Shown: positions 1-4,823 of the stretch, in pieces
Numbering within the stretch: the stretch's first letter is position 1
Layout of the letters: the number at the start of each line of letters is the position of its first letter
NCBI GenBank assembly: GCA_947460065.1
Contig: CANHGF010000146.1
Coordinates: 1 to 6,553, forward strand
Direction: 5' to 3'
From: Comamonadaceae bacterium
Lineage (GTDB): Bacteria > Pseudomonadota > Gammaproteobacteria > Burkholderiales > Burkholderiaceae_C
Length of the DNA stretch: 6,553 bases
Notes under the pieces: generated by a model
Databases searched by the model: none
What the model was told of the DNA's origin: nothing
The model's input: the letters and a program-made list of their open reading frames with translations, nothing else
Program-made: the position numbers and the translations under genes

Positions 1-494
1 AGATGGACCCGCAGCTGGTGCGAGCGCCCGCTCAGCGGCTCGAGCAGCACCCGGGTCTGGTTCGCAGCATGGGTCAGCACCTGCCAGCGGGTCTGGCTGG
101 GCTTGCCGTGCACGGCATCGACCTTTTGCAGCGGTCGGCGCGGCCAGTCGGCGGCCAGCGGCAGGTCGATCAGCTGCCAATCACCGTCGGCCTTCATCAG
201 GCCATGCACCACCGCGGTGTACTGCTTGCCGATGGCGCGCTGCTCGAAGGCCTGGCCGAGCAGGCGCTGGCTGAGCGCATGCCGGGCCATCAGCATCAGG
301 CCCGAGGTGGCCATGTCCAGCCTGTGCACCACCAGGGCGCCGGGCACCTGGGTCTGCGCCCAGCGGCTCAGGCAGTCTTGCTTGTCGGGGCCGCGGCCGG
401 GTACCGACAGCATGCCTGCGGGTTTTTCGAGCACCAGCAGGTCCTCATCCAGGTGGATCAGGCCGGGGGCCGTTGCGCTGTGGGGCTCGGTCAT
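1..494 (-). CDS. rluA: RluA-type dual-specificity pseudouridine synthase (3' end outside window)
   Basis: The minus-strand frame opens at an ATG whose first base is 494 and stays open for 164 codons to the left edge. The protein closely follows E. coli RluA, which makes pseudouridine 746 in 23S rRNA and pseudouridine 32 in some tRNAs. Visible landmarks are LSVPGR (residues 29-34), the catalytic motif HRLDMATSG (57-65, with catalytic Asp60), KQYTAVVHG, the RluA-like stretch DLPLAADWPRRPLQKV, and GRSHQLRVH at the break. RluA proteins have about 220 residues, so roughly the last 50 are missing only because the window ends. There is no N-terminal S4 domain, which fits RluA rather than RluC or RluD. 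The gene diverges from the MFS gene across 71 bp. A GATAAT hexamer lies 8 nt before the ATG and no proper Shine-Dalgarno is present. The enzyme is cytoplasmic. Family assignment is near certain; RluA over another short RluA-family member is likely. Confidence 0.93.
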   Translation of the reverse strand, partial: MTEPHSATAPGLIHLDEDLLVLEKPAGMLSVPGRGPDKQDCLSRWAQTQVPGALVVHRLDMATSGLMLMARHALSQRLLGQAFEQRAIGKQYTAVVHGLMKADGDWQLIDLPLAADWPRRPLQKVDAVHGKPSQTRWQVLTHAANQTRVLLEPLSGRSHQLRVH

Positions 495-502
495 GGCCTG
501 GG

Positions 503-508
503 ATTATC
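503..508 (-). promoter_or_regulatory. Putative -10 element of rluA
   Basis: On the minus strand GATAAT matches five of six bases of the sigma-70 -10 consensus and ends 8 nt before the rluA ATG. Transcription would begin at or within about two bases of the start codon. The -35 region (about 526-531) is GC-rich and has no recognisable TTGACA-like hexamer. Assignment is by pattern and spacing only. Confidence 0.4.
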
Positions 509-551
509 GGCAGCCGCTGCCCGGGGTCGCCTCGCTCTGCCTTTGTGGGGT

Positions 552-557
552 TACAGT
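552..557 (+). promoter_or_regulatory. Putative -10 element of the MFS gene
   Basis: TACAGT has the TAnnnT pattern and four matches to TATAAT, and ends 8 nt before the MFS ATG at 566. No Shine-Dalgarno lies between it and the start, so a leaderless or nearly leaderless mRNA is possible. The expected -35 zone (about 529-534) coincides with the expected -35 zone of the divergent rluA promoter. No good -35 hexamer is visible. Confidence 0.3.
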
Positions 558-565
558 TGCGCCCC

Positions 566-1801
566 ATGTCTGACACCCACAGCTTGCGCGACCTTTTCCG
601 CATTGGCGACTACATGCGCATGTGGTTTGCCCGTCTGTCGAGCACCGCCGCCCAGCAGATGCTGATGGTGGCGGTGGGCTGGCAAATGTACGAGCTGACC
701 AACAGCGCCTGGGATCTGGGCCTGGTGGGCCTGTACCAGTTCGCTCCCGCCTTGTTGTTCACCCTGGTTGCGGGCCATGCGGCCGACCGCTTGCACCGCG
801 GCCGCATCATCGCCCTGTGCCTGTTGGCGCAGGCGGTGGCCGCGCTGGTGTTGGTGGCAGCCTCCTCGGGCTGGGGGCAGGATGGGCAATGGCTTTCGCG
901 TGAGCTGTTGCTGGGTATCTCGCTTCTGCTGGGTTTGGCGCGTGCATTTCAGATGCCGGCTCAGCAGGCGCTGGCCCCGCTGCTGGTGCCGCAGGCGATG
1001 CTGCCGCGCGCCACCGCCTTCAACTCGGCCGGCACCGAGGTGGCGGTGATCGGCGGGCCGGCCTTGGGCGGTCTGGTGTTTATCGCCGGCGCTGTGGCGG
1101 TCTACGGCCTGTGCCTGGCTTTGCTGCTGCTGGCCTCGCTGCTGGCGCTGACCTTGCGCTACCGGCATGTGCCGCCGGCGCACGAGCCGGTCACCCTGGA
1201 CAGCGTACTGGCCGGGCTGACGTTTGTGTGGCGCAGCAAGCTGCTGTTGGGCGCGGTGTCGCTGGATTTGTTTGCGGTTTTGCTGGGCGGGGCCACGGCC
1301 TTGCTGCCGATTTTTGCCAAGGATATTTTGCAGGTCGGCCCCTGGGGCCTGGGCCTGCTGCGCGCAGCGCCGGCTGTGGGCGCCCTGCTGATGTCTTTGG
1401 CCTTGACGCGTTGGTCCATGGACAGCCGGGTGGGTCACAAGCTCATGGCAGCGGTGGCGATCTACGGGCTGTGCATGCTGGTGTTTGGCCTGTCCACCCA
1501 TTTCCTGCTCTCGCTGTTTGTGCTGGCCATCTCCGGCGCGGCCGACATGGTCAGCGTGGTCATACGCATGACGCTGATTCAGCTGGAGACCCCGGACCAC
1601 ATGCGCGGCAGGGTCAGTGCGGTCAATTCGATTTTCATTGGCGCCTCCAACCAACTCGGAGAGTTCGAATCGGGGGCGACTGCTGAGTGGTTTGGCCCGG
1701 TCGGCTCGGTGGTGATGGGGGGCGTTGGCACATTGTTGGTGGCAGCCGCTTGGCTGCGCCTGTTTCCTGCGCTGTCTCAGCGTGACCGCATGAGTCACTG
1801 A
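566..1801 (+). CDS. MFS exporter, DHA3/EntS-like (MFS_3)
   Basis: This 411-residue inner-membrane protein is made largely of hydrophobic helices, about 12 in total, as expected for the major facilitator superfamily. The motif A loop between helices 2 and 3 reads GHAADRLHRGR (residues 70-80). Further MFS_3 hallmarks are ELTNSAWDLGLVGLYQFAP (43-61), RAFQMPAQQALAPLLVP (126-142) and MRGRVSAVNSIFIGASNQLG (346-365). The family includes the enterobactin exporter EntS and many proton-driven drug or metabolite exporters; the substrate here cannot be read from sequence. I chose the ATG at 566 because the protein then begins MSDTHSLRDLF, a short tail before helix 1. An upstream in-frame start at 473 would add 31 residues without MFS character and run into rluA. 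The gene stands alone, diverging from rluA and converging on the cytochrome operon. Confidence 0.92.
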   Translation: MSDTHSLRDLFRIGDYMRMWFARLSSTAAQQMLMVAVGWQMYELTNSAWDLGLVGLYQFAPALLFTLVAGHAADRLHRGRIIALCLLAQAVAALVLVAASSGWGQDGQWLSRELLLGISLLLGLARAFQMPAQQALAPLLVPQAMLPRATAFNSAGTEVAVIGGPALGGLVFIAGAVAVYGLCLALLLLASLLALTLRYRHVPPAHEPVTLDSVLAGLTFVWRSKLLLGAVSLDLFAVLLGGATALLPIFAKDILQVGPWGLGLLRAAPAVGALLMSLALTRWSMDSRVGHKLMAAVAIYGLCMLVFGLSTHFLLSLFVLAISGAADMVSVVIRMTLIQLETPDHMRGRVSAVNSIFIGASNQLGEFESGATAEWFGPVGSVVMGGVGTLLVAAAWLRLFPALSQRDRMSH

Positions 1802-1802
1802 G
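1776..1802. terminator. Weak hairpin at the convergent junction, possible two-way terminator
   Basis: CTCAG (1776-1780) can pair with CTGAG (1798-1802) and TGAC (1783-1786) with GTCA (1794-1797), around a 7-nt loop and a 2-nt bulge. It spans the MFS stop codon. A second stem, GGCGGC (1824-1829) with GCCGCC (1835-1840), lies just inside the end of the tri-haem cytochrome gene. Neither is followed by a T run on either strand, so this is not a canonical intrinsic terminator. Confidence 0.2.
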
Positions 1803-1818
1803 CCTGCGTGAGCTGCGC

Positions 1819-3093
1819 CTAGCGGCGGCTGCGCGCCGCCTGCACATCGACCGCGCTGACCGCGCCGGCCTGGTGGCCCCAGCTGCTGCGCAGGTGGTTG
1901 AGCAGATCGGCGATGTCTCGCTCGCTCAGGTCTACCCAGTAAGGCGGCATGCCGTAAGGCCGGGGATTGCCGGCGGTGGCCGGCGGGTAGCCGCCATGCA
2001 GCACCATCTGCACAAGGTTGACCGTCGAATCCATGGTGACCGCCCGGTTGCCGGCCAGCGCGGGATAGGCATTGCTCACGCCTTGGCCCTGAACGCCGTG
2101 GCATTGGACGCAATGCTTGTCATACAGCGCAGCGCCGGCCATATTAGGCTGGGCCAGGCGGGCCGGCGGCGGCGGGCGGGGGCTGGCCGGCAGGGCTTTG
2201 AGGTAGGTGGCCATGGCTTGCAGGTCGGCCTGGCTCAGGTGCTGGGTGCTGTGCAGCACCACCTCGGCCATCGGCCCTTGCACCGAGCCGCGCGGCGAAA
2301 CCCCGGTTTGCATCAGGGCCACGATGTCGGCCAGGGGCCAGTCCATCAGGCCGGCCTGGCGGGCATCGGTGAGCGAGGGCGCGTACCAGTTTTGCATCGG
2401 GATCAGGCCGCCGGCCAGGTCCAGAGGATTGCTCGCGCCGAGGGCATTGCGCGCGGCGTGGCAGGCCGAGCAGTGGCCCAGGCCCTGTACCAGATAGGCG
2501 CCGCGGTTGTAGGCCGGGCTCTGGTGGGCCTGCGGCTCAAAGGTTTCGGGTTTGAAGTAAAGCGTGCGCCAGGCCGCCAGCGCCCACTGGGTGTTGAAGG
2601 GCCAGCGCAGCTCATGCGCTGTGTTGGCCCGCGCCACCGGCGCCTGGCTGCGAAGGAAGGCGTAGATGGCATCGGCGTCTTCGCGCTGCAGGCGGCTGTA
2701 GTTGGCATAGGGAAAGGCCGGGTAGAGCAGGCGGCCATCGCGCGAGCGCCCCTGGCGCAGGGCCTGCCAGAAGTCTTCGGCGCTCCAGGCGCCGATGCCG
2801 GTGCTCGTATCGGGCGTGAGGTTGCCCGCATAAACGGTGCCAAAGGGGGTGGCTATGCCGCGCCCGCCCGCATAGGGCGCGCCGCCGCGCTCGGTATGGC
2901 AGGCCATGCAGTTGCCGGCGCGGGCGAGATAGGCGCCGCGCTCGATCAAATCCTGGCCCGCAGGGGCGGACGAGGCTGCTCTTTCTGCAGTGGGGCTCTG
3001 TTCGCGCAGTTCAAGCCAGAGCAGGGTCGCCAGGACCAAGGCCAGGCCCAGCAGTGCGGCCTTGAGCTTAGCCTGATGGGGCTGCTTGCTCAT
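1819..3093 (-). CDS. Membrane-anchored tri-haem cytochrome c (AdhB / dehydrogenase cytochrome-subunit type)
   Basis: The 424-residue protein has an N-terminal hydrophobic helix (about residues 12-29) after a basic start, acting as an anchor or signal, then three cytochrome c domains. Haem sites are CMACH (62-66), CSACH (208-212) and CVQCH (328-332). GPMAEVV (Met275) and YGMPPYW (Met382) supply likely sixth ligands for haems 2 and 3. At the position of the YPAMPY motif known from AdhB-type proteins, this one has YPAFPY (125-130), so the haem 1 ligand is uncertain. Relatives are electron-accepting subunits of periplasmic alcohol, aldehyde, gluconate or molybdenum-hydroxylase dehydrogenases and pass electrons to quinone or a terminal oxidase. 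None of those dehydrogenases is adjacent. The ATG at 3093 overlaps the stop of the upstream cytochrome gene as ATGA and lacks a Shine-Dalgarno, so translation is probably coupled. The open frame continues upstream to 3402, but that part looks like a shadow of the neighbour and has no cytochrome character. Confidence 0.92.
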   Translation of the reverse strand: MSKQPHQAKLKAALLGLALVLATLLWLELREQSPTAERAASSAPAGQDLIERGAYLARAGNCMACHTERGGAPYAGGRGIATPFGTVYAGNLTPDTSTGIGAWSAEDFWQALRQGRSRDGRLLYPAFPYANYSRLQREDADAIYAFLRSQAPVARANTAHELRWPFNTQWALAAWRTLYFKPETFEPQAHQSPAYNRGAYLVQGLGHCSACHAARNALGASNPLDLAGGLIPMQNWYAPSLTDARQAGLMDWPLADIVALMQTGVSPRGSVQGPMAEVVLHSTQHLSQADLQAMATYLKALPASPRPPPPARLAQPNMAGAALYDKHCVQCHGVQGQGVSNAYPALAGNRAVTMDSTVNLVQMVLHGGYPPATAGNPRPYGMPPYWVDLSERDIADLLNHLRSSWGHQAGAVSAVDVQAARSRR

Positions 3094-3833
3094 CGCGTGC
3101 CGGCAGCCACTGCAGTGCCGCCGCATTCTTGAGCCGCTGTGTTGGCAGCTTGTGCGGGCCCAGCGGCCCGTTTGTCCAGCGGAGTGCTGTCGGCCGGCAT
3201 GGGCTGGGCTGCCAGATAGCTGGAGATGGCTTCGATGTCTTGATCGGCCAAGCCCTTGGCGATGCTGGCCATGCAATCGGGCGCGTGGGCGCGGCGCTTG
3301 CCGTTGCGCCAGGCACCCAGCTGGGCATTGAGGTAGTCGCGCGGCAAGCCCAGCAGCCCCGGCACCTGAGGCAGCACGCCGGTCAGCCGCTGGCCGTGGC
3401 ACTGGGTACAGGCCGGCAACTGCCGCGCTGCATCACCTTGCAGCGCCAACTGGCGGCCGCGTTCGAGCAGGGCTGGCGAGGCGCGTGTGGCCAGCGGGGG
3501 CGGGTAGGGCGCTTGAAGGGCCGCAAAATGCTGGGCGATCTCCAACAGGTAGCGCTCGCTCAGTGGGTCGAGCAGCTGGGTCATGGCGCCGTAATGGCGC
3601 CGGCCTTCCTTGAAATTGAGCAGCTGGTTGTAGAGGTAGCCGGCCGGCTTGCCGGCGATGCGAGGGTAGTAACCGTCGGGTCCGGCCCGGCCCTGCACAC
3701 CGTGGCAATGGGTGCAGGCCAGGCTGCGCTGGGCCATGCTGTCTTCAAAAGGCGCCGGTGCGGTGCCCTGGGCTGCAGCTAACAGTGGGCTGAGCAGGGC
3801 GGTGAAAAGGATCAGGCGCAAGCAGCTCAACAT
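3090..3833 (-). CDS. Exported di-haem cytochrome c, c4-like
   Basis: The 247-residue precursor starts MLSCLRLILF and has a Sec signal peptide ending near LLAAAQG (residues 17-23). Two cytochrome c domains follow, with CTHCH (40-44) and CTQCH (142-146). Likely methionine ligands are Met84 in YGAMTQ and Met188 in DCMAS, each about 40 residues after its haem site and followed by an amphipathic helix, as in cytochrome c4. This family carries electrons in the periplasm, for example to a cbb3 oxidase. The last 35 or so residues are Ala/Pro-rich with an extra Cys237 and may be an unstructured tail. The chosen ATG has an AGGA ribosome site 8 nt upstream (3842-3845), inside the last codons of the ferredoxin gene, and lies 4 nt after that gene's stop. 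A longer frame from 3920 would overlap the ferredoxin gene and hide the signal peptide. Confidence 0.92.
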   Translation of the reverse strand: MLSCLRLILFTALLSPLLAAAQGTAPAPFEDSMAQRSLACTHCHGVQGRAGPDGYYPRIAGKPAGYLYNQLLNFKEGRRHYGAMTQLLDPLSERYLLEIAQHFAALQAPYPPPLATRASPALLERGRQLALQGDAARQLPACTQCHGQRLTGVLPQVPGLLGLPRDYLNAQLGAWRNGKRRAHAPDCMASIAKGLADQDIEAISSYLAAQPMPADSTPLDKRAAGPAQAANTAAQECGGTAVAAGTR

Positions 3834-3837
3834 GGCG

Positions 3838-4146
3838 TCAGTCCTGCGCTGCCAGCACCAGGTCACTATCCGGATGGGCCACGCAGGGCAGGATGTAGCC
3901 TTCGGCTTTTTCTTGCGCACTCAGTCCTGGCCACTCGATGCGGTAGCTGATGCGCCCGCTGATGAGGCGGCGCAGGCAGGCACGGCAAGTGCCATTGCGG
4001 CAGGACGACAGCAGTTCGATGCCGGCGGCCTGCGCCGAGCGCAGCAGGCTCTGATCGGCCGGTGCCGCAATCGGTTGTGCCTGCGGCTGTAGCCAAAGCT
4101 GATGGATGAGCGGCGTGGCGCTCGGACCGTGGGCGTTGCGTGACAT
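3838..4146 (-). CDS. Small plant-type [2Fe-2S] ferredoxin
   Basis: This 102-residue soluble protein has the plant-type cluster pattern: Cys49, Cys54 and Cys57 in SCRNGTCRAC and Cys88 in ILPCVAHP, giving C-x4-C-x2-C-x30-C. The part before it, including SLLRSAQAAGIELLSSC, fits the ferredoxin fold's strand and helix ahead of the cluster loop. There is no signal peptide, Tat motif or membrane helix, so it should stay in the cytoplasm. There is also no second cluster domain, so it is not the small subunit of a molybdenum hydroxylase. It is the first gene of a three-gene operon with two exported cytochromes, 4 nt ahead of the di-haem gene. The start at 4146 gives a family-typical length. It has no clear Shine-Dalgarno, and an A/T-rich -10-like hexamer sits about 10 nt upstream. 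Its redox partner is not in the window. Confidence 0.9.
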   Translation of the reverse strand: MSRNAHGPSATPLIHQLWLQPQAQPIAAPADQSLLRSAQAAGIELLSSCRNGTCRACLRRLISGRISYRIEWPGLSAQEKAEGYILPCVAHPDSDLVLAAQD

Positions 4147-4156
4147 GCAGGCGGGA

Positions 4157-4162
4157 ATTTAA
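4157..4162 (-). promoter_or_regulatory. Putative -10 element of the ferredoxin-cytochrome operon
   Basis: TTAAAT on the minus strand is the only A/T-rich hexamer near the operon start and ends 10 nt before the ferredoxin ATG; reading it one base later as TAAATT gives 9 nt. The zone where a -35 would lie (about 4180-4185) is inside the inverted repeat at 4174-4187 and has no good -35 match. This would suit an activator- or repressor-controlled promoter, but that is inference. Confidence 0.3.
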
Positions 4163-4173
4163 CCGATGCCGCT

Positions 4174-4187
4174 GTCAGCGGGCTGAC
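4174..4187. promoter_or_regulatory. Perfect 6+2+6 inverted repeat upstream of the ferredoxin operon, possible operator
   Basis: GTCAGC and GCTGAC flank a GG spacer. The dyad is 27 bp upstream of the ferredoxin ATG and covers the expected -35 region of the putative operon promoter. It could bind a dimeric regulator or form a small hairpin. I do not recognise it as the site of a named regulator; it is not an FNR box. Confidence 0.3.
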
Positions 4188-4205
4188 GCGCACACTGGCT
4201 TTGGC

Positions 4206-4223
4206 CTCGCCGACGACGGCGAG
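4206..4223. repeat. Perfect 7+4+7 inverted repeat in the divergent intergenic region
   Basis: CTCGCCG (4206-4212) and CGGCGAG (4217-4223) flank the loop ACGA. The 8-bp palindrome GAGATCTC (4221-4228) overlaps its right arm, and CGACGAC recurs at 4211-4217 and 4234-4240. The stem lies about midway between the ferredoxin start and the GNAT start. No T run follows on either strand, so a regulator site is more likely than a terminator. Confidence 0.35.
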
Positions 4224-4257
4224 ATCTCATCTGCGACGACAATACTGGGCTTTGTCT

Positions 4258-4794
4258 ATGGAAAATCCTCTTCGAATGTCTACCCAAACCGTCAGGCCCG
4301 CCACTGTGCGGGACGCTAAAGCCATCGCCCGCGTGCATGCGGCAGTGACTCAGGCCATACACCGCGATGTCTTCGGCCTGGACCAACTCAGCGGTCCCTC
4401 TCTGGACGAGCTTCAGGTCTACTGGCGCGAGGCGATTGAATACAGCGAGCCACAGGTGCAGGTCGCCATCGAGGGCGAGGCCATGATCGGTTTTGTCGGC
4501 TTTGACCGCTCGCGCGATAAAGGTACGCCCTCGACCACCGGTGAAATTTGGGCCCTGTGCGTCCTGCCCGACCACTGGCAGCAGGGCTTGGGCACCGCCT
4601 TGTGGGATGCGGCCAACGACGGCCTGAAGGAAGAGGGCTGTTCCCGGGTGACGGTGTGGGTGCCGGTGCGCGACGAGCGGGCCTTGCGTTTTTTCGAGCA
4701 TGCCGGCTTCAAGCGCGAGATGAACACTCTCAAGACGGTCCAGGCGGGCTCGACCAAGATCGAGGAAATCCGCTTGCGGCGCGAGTTGCAGTGA
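4258..4794 (+). CDS. GNAT-family N-acetyltransferase
   Basis: The 178-residue protein has GNAT fold landmarks: VRPATVRDAKAIARVH (residues 12-27) at the first strand and helix, the central strand GEIWALCVLPDHW, the acetyl-CoA pyrophosphate loop QQGLGTALW (motif A), and a C-terminal RALRFFEHAGF, typical of motif B. It should transfer an acetyl group from acetyl-CoA to an amine in the cytoplasm; the substrate is unknown. The start is uncertain. ATG 4258 gives MENPLRMSTQ and ATG 4276 gives MSTQTVRP, and neither has a clear Shine-Dalgarno. A TTG at 4201 is rejected because it would translate through the inverted repeat. A weak -10-like AATACT lies at 4241-4246. The gene is divergent from the ferredoxin operon and precedes dusC by 25 nt, so the two are probably co-transcribed. 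Confidence 0.88.
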   Translation: MENPLRMSTQTVRPATVRDAKAIARVHAAVTQAIHRDVFGLDQLSGPSLDELQVYWREAIEYSEPQVQVAIEGEAMIGFVGFDRSRDKGTPSTTGEIWALCVLPDHWQQGLGTALWDAANDGLKEEGCSRVTVWVPVRDERALRFFEHAGFKREMNTLKTVQAGSTKIEEIRLRRELQ

Positions 4795-4823
4795 TGCGCC
4801 AGCGCCGGTCTTGCTGGGCATGA
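4794..4823 (+). other. Nine-codon mini-ORF linking the GNAT gene and dusC
   Basis: An ATG at 4794 shares its A with the GNAT stop (TGATG) and encodes MRQRRSCWA. Its TGA at 4821-4823 overlaps the dusC ATG as ATGA. It could let terminating ribosomes re-initiate twice and so reach dusC, which lacks a Shine-Dalgarno. An encoded functional peptide is unlikely, and the arrangement may be chance. Confidence 0.2.

Noticed and set aside
473..565. Upstream start for the MFS protein
   Set aside because: The 31 added residues would overlap the rluA coding region and the divergent promoter zone and do not look like an MFS N terminus.
3..665. A 220-codon plus-strand frame at the left edge
   Set aside because: It is antisense to rluA, whose catalytic motif and family landmarks are clear in the minus strand.
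551..2113. A 520-codon open frame on the minus strand, antisense to the MFS gene
   Set aside because: Its translation is rich in Gln, His, Arg and Ala with no hydrophobic core or motif, typical of a GC-rich shadow. The plus frame encodes a clear MFS protein.
1873..3132. A 419-codon plus-strand frame across the cytochrome genes
   Set aside because: Low-complexity Gly/Ala/Arg/His content and complete overlap with a tri-haem cytochrome that has three CxxCH sites in the opposite strand.
1819..4146. Complete isoquinoline or aldehyde oxidoreductase (molybdenum hydroxylase) locus
   Set aside because: No molybdopterin subunit is present, and the ferredoxin lacks the second [2Fe-2S] domain of those small subunits.
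4206..4223. Intrinsic terminator
   Set aside because: The stem is perfect but no T run follows on either strand, and it lies upstream of two divergent starts where nothing needs terminating.
4201..4257. TTG start for the GNAT protein
   Set aside because: It would translate through the inverted repeat at 4206-4223, adds residues ahead of the GNAT fold, and has no ribosome site; ATG 4258 or 4276 fits better.
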